Below are positions 50,534 to 62,154 of a DNA stretch of 64,000 nucleotides, one piece after another. Location: contig JXTB01000112.1 of NCBI GenBank assembly GCA_002914805.1, positions 425,870 through 489,869 on the forward strand, written 5' to 3'. A model generated the notes under the pieces. That model saw nothing but the letters and a program-made list of their open reading frames with translations. It was not told the DNA's origin and did no database searches. The first letter of the stretch is position 1, and each line of letters opens with the position of its first letter. Made by a program: the position numbers and the translations under genes. Origin of the DNA: Parasponia andersonii. Lineage: Eukaryota; Streptophyta; Magnoliopsida; Rosales; Cannabaceae.

Positions 50534-50539
50534 CACGTG
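50534..50539. promoter_or_regulatory. G-box (CACGTG) in 3' LTR
   Basis: GAGCCACGTGGCC lies 205 bp from the LTR start, directly before the CT tract and at the same offset as in the LTR copy at 13701. Confidence 0.5.
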
Positions 50540-50548
50540 GCCCTCACA

Positions 50549-50574
50549 CTCTCTCTCTTCCTCTCTCTCTCTCN

Positions 50575-50622
<48 letters not shown>

Positions 50623-50643
50623 TTCTCTCTATCTCTCTCTCTC
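50549..50643. repeat. (CT)n microsatellite in 3' LTR
   Basis: About 95 bp of CT with a few CTTT and ATCT interruptions and one N at 50574. The 5' LTR has the same tract at the gap edge (43833-43854). Confidence 0.95.
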
Positions 50644-52600
50644 GTTCTTACTCAACGAAAGGCCAAACCGGCTAACCATTGCCTCGTGTTGTCCAACACT
50701 TAGCGTGCCCCGTCTCCCATCCCAGTTGCTTCATCTACCGCCAGGGCACCGCAGTCGAGCTCCCTCGGTCGCCGCAGCCACCGAACTCTGGCGAGAGGCA
50801 AGGGAAACTGCGGACGTTTTTTCTACTAATTGCGCTTATTTTGGGCTTGTTTACCAATTTGAGTCTACCAATTTGACCTCAAACTGGGCTCGTTAGATTC
50901 GTATCGTCGAGAGGAATCTCCAGATATTTCTTTCGTGACTCCATTTTATCCGATTTGAAAGTCACCATTTTTTAGTAGTTTGAACTCAGATTTAATTTTT
51001 TGATCAGATCGTTAGATTGTGTTTTTGACTTAATATTTGGAATATACTCGTGAAATAGAGAAATTCGATATATATTTATATATATATTGACTAAGGTTGG
51101 TGATCAGCACAAATAACAAAATCGAAAGGTTAAGATTTATCTCGTTTTATGTACCACAAGTCTAGTATTGATCCAGACCCGAATTGGACGAATTATATGT
51201 CTAACCTAGTTATTTTGGATGCTAGAAATTTAGTAAAGAAGTGTGTTTGTTCATTTAAAGCTCCATTGAGAAATTAATTTTTTACAAGAGAGCAATTAAG
51301 GGCTTGGAATTGATTCCCGACCCTCCGAACGAATGTTCAATGATACCTTGAGGTTCTAATAGTATGATATTGCTATTCTAGTAAGGTAAGGATCGGTTAC
51401 TTCTATTTTATATCATTTTTTAATAAACCTTACTTTATACAACATAAGATGACAAATATGATTTTAAAACTATTTTGGATATCTATAATGAGATTTAATG
51501 GTATTTTGAGACTTTTCTGAATGCAGATTAGTTTTAGGTATATCAAAATAGCACTATTATGCTATCCATTTTTTTTATAAAACTTAATATATCTATTTTA
51601 TTGAAAAACTAGAGTATGATCGTTTTCACACTTCAGTGGCATATTGCATGTGTCATAGGATCATGTATGAGTACTGTGTTAGCATCGTGAGTTTACAGTT
51701 GGTACTGCATGCCTCACCGTTAGTATAGAGTCTGTGAACCTGGGCGGAGTTTATTTTCTCTTATTACCTCTCTATTTGATAGGCGTAGGCAATACGATTG
51801 CCCTTACAAGTTTGGTAGGCAAACATGGGTATCCTTTCCGAGTATAGGCTTAGGTATCAAACAAGTTGTTCGGTACACTTAGTACCATCATCTTGGGTTT
51901 CTACTGATGAGAGAATGTGAGCTCATAGATATGAGTTGATTTATATCATGTACTTATGGATTGAATAGTTTTGATTATACTTATATATATATATATATAT
52001 ATATGGATTGCCGACTTTGACTATTATATTTATATATTTTAGATTAAACTATCTATGTAGAATTTTTCATCACTAAAATATTTTCAATTAAGGTAACTAT
52101 TTTCCTACTGGACATTTTGTGCTCACTCTTCCTCCCTTCCCCTCTCCCCTTTTCTTCATGTAGTGTTTAGTACGACTTTAGTGACCAAGAGGATTAAGAG
52201 GTTATATTTGACTGTAGTTCGTTGTTTTAGTAATACTAGAAGCTTGGTATTGTTGTGGTGCTTAAATAGTTTGGATTTTGATTTAACATTAAACTAGGAT
52301 TTCTACTTTCAATTATATATGTGAACTTATATATGTCATATTAGTATTTATTATTTATTGTGGATGATGGTGGTGCTGGAACTTAAATTTGAATTATGTT
52401 TTCTTTGGTTATTATTCGATTTATATTTAATAGTGTATACGAATTTGGGAAAGGTTCACTAAGTGAGATCCCAAATATCTTATTTAAATAGATTGTCTTA
52501 TAAAATTGAAATTTTTAAAATCTTTTTAAAAAAAATTAAAAAATTTCTCGCTTTAGTAAAATTTTCTTTCTGCCGTCGGCCTGGATTTTGGACCGTGATA

Positions 52601-55580
52601 ATATTATTCTCTAAGACCCTGGTACTCCAAAATTTTTACATTTTTAAATGCTTCACTTAGACCTACAATGACTTGTTATTTAGAGGTCTTTTAACTTAGT
52701 GGAATAGGTGTACAGCGTACTACTAGCTAGACAGTAGACCCGGTCATTTATATATATGACATAAAAAAAATGTACCTAAAGTTAAAAAGTCGGGGATAAG
52801 ATAGAATGATAGAATGGTGCTGTTTGGAGATGCTGATCGTTTCTTTGAACTTGGGGGACTGATTATGATCAGAGCCCGCGGCAATCTTGTGTTTGGATAA
52901 TGACACACGTGACAAGATGAAAATAGCTCATATGCATAAATGCACTTTCATAAGCTAGCTCACATTACCTACACATTTTTATTAGCCTTCAATAAGTAGC
53001 TTTGAATTTAGATAGGAAGAAGTAAAGAGCATTAATCAAAAGGACTTGGAAGTTTTTTCAATTTGATTCTGGGGAGAAAGATAGGCTTTGATAAATGAAC
53101 TTTGATGTGGTCTAACACTATGAAGTAGTTGGTTTGTCACATCATTGTCTCCATTATCTTCAAATTCAACTCCCATAATATGGTTAGTACCATTTATTTT
53201 GGGGGAAAAAAAAAAGAATCAATCATACGAAAGGGATGGAACTGCATATATATATATATATATGTATTTCTCTTAATATGTTCCTTCTTTTTTCCTTCAA
53301 AAAATACGTTTCTTCTTTAGAACAATTTTAAGTTTTGGTATGATTCTGGTATTATACATTTATAGTTTAGTTTATTGCTTGAACTATAGTATTCTTCGTG
53401 CCAAAAACTAGTAGCTTTAGTCATCACTGTAATATTTAATTATTTCATCCATAGAAGGGTTTGGAGGTTTTCCTAATGCTATAAAATAAATAAATATTTT
53501 GTTTCAAAAAAAATAAAATAAATAAATATTTTTCTAACGTGGGTGGTGGGGAGGTTAATTAGAACAGATTTGACAAATTTATTTCATTTAATAAGTTAGT
53601 TTTTCAATTAAAGCTCCTAGATCGGTAAGAGTGAACTTTTTTTTTCCCCCTTTAATGAGAGCGTGGAAGATTGAATCTTAAATAATATTGAGGGTGAATT
53701 TAGGTACAAAGCATGTGAGATGATTGAATTGTATTGAATCAAAGTTGTTCGATATAATTAGAGGTGGAAATTTGAGCGGCAAGAACAATAAAAAAATAGA
53801 TGAGGCCGGTCTAGTCTGGTTAAAGATGTGGGTTAATCTGGATTTTATATAAAATTATTCAATCCTAAACTAATTTTTGTTTCAAATTGTTTTTTAAAAA
53901 ATTGACTTACAGGCCAGTGAACTTATACCTATGATTTAACAATTTAGCTTTAGCCTATATTTTCAGCTCTAAACGTAACAAGAGATTAAAAGATAAGACT
54001 AACAAAAAAAATTATAAAAATATAAATAGGACCCATTTTATTTGGGAAATATGTAAAACAAATATATAAAAATGATATAGGTCCCATTTTTATTGGAAAA
54101 TAAGAAATAAAAAGTAAAATATAGACCATATTTTATTGGAAGTGGGATAGGATAATTTTAACAAATTTCTCACATTTCCTATGATCACGTACGTCTCGAG
54201 AGAAATATCATTCTAGTCACTCCATTCCTCTCTTATTCTTTCAGCCAAAAAATAAAAGGGGGAAAAAATTCTTCTTCTACAAAGGTTAGAATAATCCCCC
54301 ACTAACACCCTTATTTCGTCCCTTCACGAAATAATACCCATCATTTTTAGGGACCAATCAAGGACTAAAAATGATTGGACTATTTAGTCTAATCTCTTTC
54401 TTTAGTACTGCCTGCCAAACACCCCCAACATTAGTGAGACTGGGATTGTCTTGGTAGAGAAAACTATTAATATATAATGTGAATTGAATTCGGCACATTA
54501 GATTACATAAATTTTCGTCAAATTCAGGGAGAACAAATAAACATGTTATAATAAATTTGAACCACATTTTTTTTCAAAGAATATTATTATTATTATTATG
54601 GGTTGTACTCTACAGTAAAATTTTCGTGAAAAAGGACCCATCATTTTAAACAGCACAAACTGGCTTAGGTTCGACCCATTTGATCCATCTTGTTCCCCCC
54701 AATTTTGGTATAATTGTTAGTAATAGTCTTTTTGGTTGCTTAAAAACTTGTTAGTCTACTTTGTTTCACGTTTGGGGCAAAATATGTAGATGACATTTGT
54801 CCATAATTTGATCATGTAATTTTGACTTTTGAAGCATTTCTTAGAAAATATAATCCCTAGCTAATCTTAAATTGTCAGTTGACTAGAGTAATACTCTCAG
54901 AAATTGTCAATTTATTTTTTTATTTATTACTTTTTTTTTTGATGCTAATGTAGAAATTGTCAATTTGGTGATGCTCGATTATACTTTCTAATCTAGGATC
55001 GAGCATATAATGCTACACAAACAAACAGCATCATTATTACTTGTACCAAAATTTGATGTGTTAAACAAAAATACGCATAAGTAGAATTGACCACTTTTAC
55101 TGCCCCCGAACTGTAGTGTGTGAATTTTATTTTTAAATAGTAACATTTTTTGGTTTTCTTTGGGCTATAGATTCAGACTTATTTAACATAATTAACACAT
55201 TTAGAGCCAAAAAAAACATAATTAAGACATTATATTTATAGTTGTGTTTTTTCTTTCACCTATTTATTATTATTATTATTATTTTGATACTCTTTAGCTC
55301 TTGACAAAGCTTTCGAAAGTATATACAACTTTTAATCACAAACACTGTTTTAATATAATATTGAACAATTGAGAACAGTTATTTAAAACACTTAAACATA
55401 TGCAATTTAATGAAAACTTTAACATTAACAAATAAAAAAGAATGAATTATTAAAACTTTTAAAACTTACAAACTTAGTTGTCAAAAAAATTAATTCATGG
55501 ACTATTTTGTCAATCTACGAGTAAGATTGGGCCAAGCCCAAAACCCATGTCCTGTATATTTGCTGATCAACTGAGAATTC
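52601..55580. other. AT-rich intergenic DNA, no gene supported
   Basis: Contains (TA)n at about 53247-53262, ATT trinucleotide runs at 54583-54598 and 55265-55282, and mixed low-complexity sequence. No domain or element boundary was recognised. Confidence 0.4.
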
Positions 55581-55822
55581 TACTTTTTTTTTTTTTTTTC
55601 TAAGACACGATATTTTAGGTTATATAATAACAACATTTTCTACCCTCCATTATGGGCCTACCTTTTTTCTTCTTTTTTTTTCCTAAGACGCGATATTTTA
55701 GGTTATATAATAATAACATTTATCTACCCTCCATTATGGGCCTACTTTTTTTTTTTTTTTTTTCTAAGACGCGATATTTTAGGTTATATAATAATAACAT
55801 TTATCTACCCTCCATTATGGGC
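55581..55822. repeat. Three tandem copies of an about 80-bp unit
   Basis: Units at 55581-55658, 55659-55742 and 55743-55822. Each has a T tract, CTAAGACRCGATATTTTAGG, TTATATAATAA, AACATTT and CTACCCTCCATTATGGGC. Units 2 and 3 share ACGCGAT and AATAATAACATTTAT, while unit 1 has ACACGAT and a shorter spacer, so units 2 and 3 arose most recently. T-tract length varies. Confidence 0.97.
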
Positions 55823-57224
55823 AGCCATGAAAGCTGAAAAGAGAGCTCCTTTCAGAAGTTGGCCGCGTGCCCCCACTATTTAAAAATATCATACAAACAA
55901 AGGTTCCAGTACATGCCAAGTGCCCTACTCTTTCACTTTCAGCATTTTTCTTTTTTCTTTTTTTTTTTCTGCAATTGTTCCAAAGGTCATGTTTATGTAA
56001 TATGCCTTCACTTTCATTGGAACAGGTTTGCTTTAGATCTCCTATATCTTAGCAATGTTGACACATCAAATATAGTAAACTAATTGTCTTTATCGGTAAA
56101 CCAAAGAATCCTAATTCCCACCTAAATATAAACTTCAATATTAACTTATATAAAATCTAAATTAACTATGATCATCATCAGTGTCAGTTTAGAGTGTTTA
56201 ATATAATTACTCATGAAATTGTTTCTAGAAACATTTTATTTATTTATTTATTTATTTATCATTTTTGTTAAAATGGAAAAGACTTCGTTTCTCCGCATGG
56301 TTGAAAAGATTAACAATCTTTTAGAATTATTTAGAGAATAGAGATATATTATTGTAATTTTTCGCTTCATTTGCCGTGTATTTGGGTGTTAGCCCTCCAA
56401 ATCTTGATAGAGGTAGGATTGGATTTGTCATGAAACGTTTACTTAATGTAAATGTTAGTGTTCGTGACTCGAATTTTATTTGCCCTAGTCCGAAAATTTC
56501 GCAGTGCGACATATGTGGTATTTTTGTAATTGAGAAAAATTTTGAGATCTGTAGTGGAAACGGAGGGATAAGCCCGATCCTGGAGCCCACTACTGATCTC
56601 GTTGGGGGTGTCCCCCGCGGTATAGACCTATTTTATTGGACCGTTTTGTCCGTACAGTTTTCGTCTGTACACATATATATTTTAGGGTTTTGAGATTATA
56701 TATATTTTCGGCTTGGTCGTGTAAAATTCTACATTCTGTACCTTATTTTTTGACATAGTGAAATTTCCTCATCTGCTAGTGGTTTTTCTCAATTAGGGTT
56801 TTCCACTTAAATCTATGTGTTCTTGTTTTTCATCTTTTTTGTCAATTATCGTTTGGTAATTCTTAACAGTAACTTATCTTAGACATTAATCATATATCCA
56901 TTAATAAATCATTAACTTATAAACTAATATGTTTTAATATAATCAAGATCGTTATAACTACTATAATCTAGTATAACTAGATTAAAAACTGCAACACCAT
57001 AAATAACAATAATTATAAATACATAGGGGAGTTCTATATCTTTTCACAAATTATTTGTGCCATCTGAATCAAATAATATTTTTATCTTAAACTTGAAATT
57101 CCATAAAATTACTGTGTAATTTTAAGGGATAAAAATGTAATTTATCTTTTTCGTTGCCGGTTAAGCTTCAAAATGGAAGTATCAATTTCTTCTTCTTCTT
57201 TATTTATTAATTTTTTTTTGTTTA
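55823..57224. other. Intergenic DNA with one GC-richer patch
   Basis: Mostly AT-rich, with a (TTTA)n run at 56236-56258. The patch 56370-56690 has higher GC and a 105-codon plus-strand open frame (56376-56693) with no recognisable domain. It may be part of a decayed repeat. Confidence 0.35.
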
Positions 57225-57774
57225 GACAAAGTACCCTAAACTCTTTGATTTTTATGAGAGTAGTCGTTTATCCCATCATATATTTAAAATTTTGTATATG
57301 CACCCCACTTTTTGTAAATGTTGTGTTACCTTCCCCTATTTTGCAAATATAACATTGATTTGCTCCAAATTTAAGAAATATGGTGCCAGTTTGCCTCATT
57401 GAAGAGCTGCGAGTATGAATGAGGAAAGTATCTTGTAATTTTTTTTTCTCTAAAAATAAGCCATTTGAACTAAATGTAGTTTTATGTAAATGAGACTAAA
57501 GAATAAATTCCCATCATTATCAATTTAACTACAATTTTTTTTGAATCTCTATGCAAATTTGAGAACATGGCAATTTTATCCTATTTCTTCCTTCTTATTT
57601 GGTGGCTCTCACTATTTGTCAGGTAAGAGGGGTTCTTTTTTAAAGTTGTCTTCAAATTGGGGCAAAGTGACACCACCACATATGTAGAAATTTGGGGGCG
57701 TGGGTGATATTTCAAATGTAAGAGGGTAATATGTTATTTTCAGCAAAAATAAAGGGATTATAGGATATTTTGTC
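57225..57774. mobile_element. MITE with GACAAARTAYCCTA terminal repeats
   Basis: The left end GACAAAGTACCCTAAACTC and the reverse complement of the right end GACAAAATATCCTATAATC match. Homology continues inward for about 100 bp (ATTTTTATGA against ATTTTTGCTGA, TTTATCCC against TATTACCC, and GTGTTACCTTCCCC against GTGTCACTTTGCCCC). There is no coding capacity. Confidence 0.8.
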
Positions 57775-57873
57775 CTTTTTATTTTCATATATTTAAGGGG
57801 AACTTATATATAATTAGAACAAAATTTAATTGTATTTGTTAGCATTAGAAAAACATATTAACCTAATCCTTAT

Positions 57874-58269
57874 CATAGGTTAAAGGATGAATTGCAAAAA
57901 TTCTTTTTGAAGTTTAGGTAATATAAATTCTGAAGTTTAGGTAATATAAATTCTGAAGTTTGGATTTCGCATAATAATACCTGATATTAAGAATTTGCGA
58001 GATTCAATACCCTAGATCGACTTTTTGACAAATTTTAGTAACGAAAAAAAAAAATTACATTCCATTAAAACTAGATTAGTTCTTATTACTTTCCTTAATT
58101 TTGAGGATATTATTATCTTTTACTAGTTAAAATTATTCAAAAAGTTAACCTAGGGTATTAATTTCCAAAAATTCTTAATCTCAAAGAATTATTTTACAAA
58201 GTCTGAACTTTAAAGTTTAAATTATAGAATACTTAAACTTCAGAGTATTTTTTTGTAATTTAGCCTATG
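57874..58269. mobile_element. MITE with CATAGGYTAAA terminal repeats
   Basis: The left end CATAGGTTAAAGGATGAATT, then GCAAAAATTCTTTTTGAAGTTTAGG, pairs with the reverse complement of the right end (CATAGGCTAAATTACAAAAA, then ACTCTGAAGTTTAAG). A short direct repeat TTCTGAAGTTTAGGTAATATAAA lies near the left end. Confidence 0.75.
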
Positions 58270-58286
58270 TTAAAACAAATATATTA

Positions 58287-58989
58287 GGGATAATGACATA
58301 AAAATACCCTGACTTTTTGACTTTTATGCCCCCTCCCAAAAAAAAACTCCTACTTTTGGGCTCATGCAAATTAACACCCTAATTTTTTAATTTTTGTAAA
58401 TTAATATCTAAATTTTTTTTTGGCAAATTTGTAGTATTAGCAACTTAAAAAAGGTAAATATTTCTCATTAACTTATTAAAACATTTATGTGGTGATATAT
58501 TATCAGAAATTATTTTATAATTATTACAAATTAGATGACGGTGCACACATGCCACATTTCAAGTTTTTTTTTTTCTATAATTAACCATTTTTACCTTTCC
58601 TTCCAATTTTTTATATTTCTTCTTTTAAATAAAAAGAAATAAACTAAACTAATTAGAAATATTTTTTAAAAATTTTATTAGTGTGTAATAAATTTTTATT
58701 GAGTTACTGAGGGTACTATTGTCTTTTTACTATTAAAATTAGTTAATCAGGCATAGGGATACAAATTTGGATTAATTTCAAATGTAATTATATTAATTTA
58801 TAGGAATTTCAATTGTCAAATTATTAATTTACAAAATTCAATAGTAGATATATTATTTTTTAAGGATTCAATAGGCAGAATATTAATTTGTAGAAATATA
58901 AAAATCGTGGTATTAATTCATAGAAATTCAAAAATTAAAATATTTTTGAAGAGAAATTAAAAATCATGCTATTTTTATGTCCTGATCCC
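58287..58989. mobile_element. MITE with GGGATMAKGACATAAAAATA terminal repeats
   Basis: The left end GGGATAATGACATAAAAATA and the right end reverse complement GGGATCAGGACATAAAAATA match at 18 of 20 positions. The next bases ACCCTGACTTTTT and GCATGATTTTTAA are similar. Its terminal sequence resembles the MITE at 32050-32583 (GGATAATAACAAAAATATCC). The interior is AT-rich with recurring TATTAATTTRTAGAAATTC. Confidence 0.75.
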
Positions 58990-59447
58990 ACTAAGTTATA
59001 CTTATCATCCATACGTATCACTTCAGTGGTGGTGGTGTTATAATTATTAAACGTATGCTTTTATTCTCAGTTTAGCCCTTCACTCCACATTTCATTATAG
59101 AATATGAGGTCTTTTCCTTGAAATAATGACATCTTCCTCCACTTGTGTAAAAGTAAAAGTCTCCTCAGAAGAAAATTTTACGGGGGCAATTGTTAAGATG
59201 TGCTCATTTCCTTCTCTTCTTTTGATTGTGATTTTTACTGAATTGCATATTATTATCTAATCACTTCCTCAATATGCGCTTTGAGGAATAAAGGGTTACA
59301 TTGGTTTTATTCCAGAACAAAGATAGCATGTTTATTACATAAGATTAAAAGCGTATATAATACATTTCAAGCACCGATTTTTATTTTCACTGACAATTCT
59401 AGGATATAATTTGAACCGGAAATCACAAGAAGATAAACTTATAGCTA
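58990..59447. other. Spacer between MITE and CACTA-like element
   Basis: AT-rich DNA with no recognisable feature. Confidence 0.4.
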
Positions 59448-60097
59448 CACTATTTATATGAAAATCTCAAAAATATTTTTGGCAAACAAAAATAGAACCA
59501 CATCTCACAGAAAAAAATATACTATATACTTTATAACGACGACAAATGCCGTCGTCATTCTAGGGTTTACTTAATAAATTTTAATTTTTTTAAAAAATAA
59601 AAATAATAAAAAAACTAAAAAATTAATATATTTAATCTATATGTAATCGCTATAAAGTTAATTTAATAACTTTTAACCTTTTTTTAAATGTAAAAAAAAA
59701 TAATAAATAATAATGATATATTTAATATATTTAACCTATAGCGACGATTTTTGTCGTTGTCATAAGTTTTGAATAAAATTAACGTCATTGCCATAAAATC
59801 TAAAAAATTTAATAAATTATTTTACTTTATCTATAATGACAATAAAAGTTGTCGCTTTAGGTTTCAAATGAAATTTTGAGTAGTAATATTTACTACCCTC
59901 AATTTCGAAATTTAAATGAAACAATGTCATTTGGGCTATAACAACGACTTTTGCTATCTATAACGACAATATTTGATGTATAATAAAAATTCAAATATTT
60001 TTCTTCTTCTTCTATCCTCTCATTCATTTACTCACTCACTCCAAATCTGACTCTCTCTTATCGTATCTCTCTGATTTGTACTCTCTCTCACCTCTCA

Positions 60098-60131
<34 letters not shown>

Positions 60132-60801
60132 CCTTTTATGTTTATGTAAATCTTGTATTATACATACTAATCTTTTGTTTCCTTAATTAATTTTTACTCA
60201 TGTTTGTGTTATTGTAGATTTCAAGTTTTTCTTCATTAGAAAGGTAAGTTTTCTTAAATTCTAATATAGTTTAATTGATTTTTTTAAATATAAAGATTAA
60301 ATAATTTAGGTATTTATATAAATATGTGAATTTTATGTTATAATTTTGTGGAGCATTCATTAATTTAAATTGAATATATTTTTTGTGAAATATGTATTTT
60401 GGTTTATGAAATTTATTAATAGTTTGATTTTAGAATATGAAATATATTTGTTTAATAATATTGGTTTTAATTTTTGACTTTGATTTGGAGGTTTTTTTTT
60501 GTTTGATTTTAATTCTTGTGGATATAACTTTATGTTTATCTTTTAAAGTTAATTATTTAAGAATTAATTTAATTTAATTAAATTAATTGTAATTTTTTTT
60601 AAATATATGACATCTATAACGACGATATTTGTCATATCTATAAGTATTAATTAATATATATTTTTTAAAAAAAATATGTCTATAAGGAAGACAAAATATT
60701 ATCTATAACAGCGATAAATATACGTTGTCTTTATAAAGAATCTATACTGACCAACGTATAACGACTAATTTATCGTTACTGTAGACCCTTTTCGTATAGT
60801 G
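59448..60801. mobile_element. Non-autonomous CACTA-like element with CGACRA subterminal repeats
   Basis: The right end, read inward on the minus strand, is CACTATACGAAAAGGGTCTA, close to the CACTA-type start CACTACAAGAAAA. The left end could be CACTATTTATATGAAAATC at 59448 or CACAGAAAAAAATA at 59506. Many copies of CTATARCGACRA occur in both orientations (near 59534, 59738, 59832, 59938, 59960, 60613, 60705 and 60758), as in CACTA subterminal regions. No transposase is present. The centre (about 60000-60250) has a CT-rich leader-like stretch and intron-like sequence. The 3-bp target duplication is not clear, so the superfamily call is tentative. Confidence 0.6.
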
Positions 60802-61522
60802 TTTAATGGCTTTCGTAGCCGAGTCAAGAAACTTTGTTATACTACACGCTTCAAGTAAATGGAACACAGTAAAAACTCAGTTATACGGACAAGTAGGTAA
60901 GGAAGTAACAATTCGAGTCTTAATCTTGAAAATCAGTGTATTCTGCTCGAAGAGATGGCTATGAATTGAGAATTTAAGACTCATCGTTTAAGTTTACATG
61001 AATGAAAAAAAAAATAACAGATGAGAAAATATCATGATCTTGTAATAAAGATTACCTACACATATAGACACAGTACAAGTAATTATCGAGGGCACCACAT
61101 TTTATACATTCATATTCTTTTATACAATTTGAAATTAATGTTATTGCAATTTTTTAATGGTAATAATACAAGTGGTTCACTTTATGGAGCTAGAAAGTTA
61201 CCACTTAACTATGGTGTTAAACAAGGTAGTGTCTAAACTATACAGGCTTCGGTATTCAATTTTGGAGTATCACACCCAAATAACAACTTTTCCTTCTTTT
61301 TTTGCCTTTTTTTTTTTGCTAAAAAACTTTTCCGTCTTTTTTTTTTTTTAGGAAATCTTTTCCTTCTTGTTAATCCTTCTAACATGATGAAAGTGAGACT
61401 TAATTCAAAATCTTATCAACAAAATCGGTATAAATAATATGATGATCTTTATGTATTTTTTTTCTTAGTCAATTCGTGATCATGTGGGAGATTCTTGCAT
61501 GGACCTTTACATCTAAGGCAAG
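60802..61522. other. Intergenic DNA between the CACTA-like and hAT-like elements
   Basis: No gene is supported. Two overlapping short open frames (61021-61351) end in poly-T and show no domain. Confidence 0.4.
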
Positions 61523-62154
61523 TAGAGTTGTGAAAATAGGCGGGCCGGCTCGGCTTGGTTCACCCACAACGGGTATTTTTAAGTGACGGATCAGGTCCAA
61601 ACCGGCCCGTATGAATGATGAGGAGGTCCGGCCTGAACTGTATGAATTATGAGGAGGTCTAACCTGGTCCTATGGTCCAGGCGAGCTCCTAGGCTGGCCT
61701 GTATTTTGGCCTTTTTTTTGAAATATTTTTAGATATATTTTTTTATAAATTTTAATAATTAAAAAAAATTATATATATATATGTGATAAAACTTTTATCA
61801 CAAATAATTTTATAAGTTTTATGATAAAAATTAAAAAATAATACATAACTTAAGTAATAAGTTTTATAAGTTTTATGATAAAAATTAAAAAATAATACAT
61901 AACATAAGTAATAAGTTGATGAAAAAAAAAATAATTAAATTTAAAAAATAATAAATTAATTTTTTTTTTTAAAACTGACAATCAGGTAGGACTGGGTCAA
62001 TCCACGGGCTCAGAATGTAGGCCTAATCCGACTATGAGAATAAGACCGGACTGAGTCCGGACTTATTTTTACCGGATCAGGTCGGGCCGGCCCATGGGCT
62101 ACCTAACCGGACCACGGGCCAGCCCATTATATCCGGCCCATTTTGACATGTTTA
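61523..62154. mobile_element. Non-autonomous hAT-like element with 8-bp target duplication
   Basis: Terminal repeats are TAGAGTTGTGAAAATAGG (left) and TAAACATGTCAAAATGGG (right, reverse complement), with 13 of 18 matching. The TGTSAAAAT-GG pattern is common in plant hAT ends. Flanks are AAGGCAAG (61515-61522) and AAGGCACA (62155-62162), six of eight identical. Both subterminal regions are rich in GGGCCGG. There is no coding capacity. Confidence 0.75.

Larger units (their letters stand above)
43833..52600 (+). mobile_element. Full-length but dead Ty3/gypsy chromovirus (Tekay/Del-like)
   Basis: The visible element runs from the gap edge to 52600. By LTR length its true start should be near 43504, inside the gap, giving about 9.1 kb. 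Order: 5' LTR, Met primer-binding site, gag, protease, RT, RNase H, integrase, chromodomain-like C-terminus, 3' LTR. Domain order and the C-terminal segment (about 50085-50277; LIKVFCEHHKEE, ATWELEMERYKKYPHLFNF) point to a chromovirus. The two LTRs differ visibly (roughly 15-20% by eye), so the insertion is old. Dozens of stops and two lost catalytic residues exclude activity. Confidence 0.92.
50329..52600 (+). repeat. 3' LTR of the chromovirus, 2272 bp
   Basis: Starts TGAAGAATATAAAAACC after an AAGGAA purine tract and ends CCGTGATA, a C-to-T variant of the family end GTGACA. It is colinear with 5' LTR 43833-45775 and with the LTR copies at 13701-15583 and 25602-28244. The next bases are ATATT; the matching left target site is in the assembly gap. 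Confidence 0.92.

Noticed and set aside
50537-50896. 119-codon frame rich in Leu and Ser
   Set aside because: It is translation of the CT microsatellite and adjoining LTR sequence.
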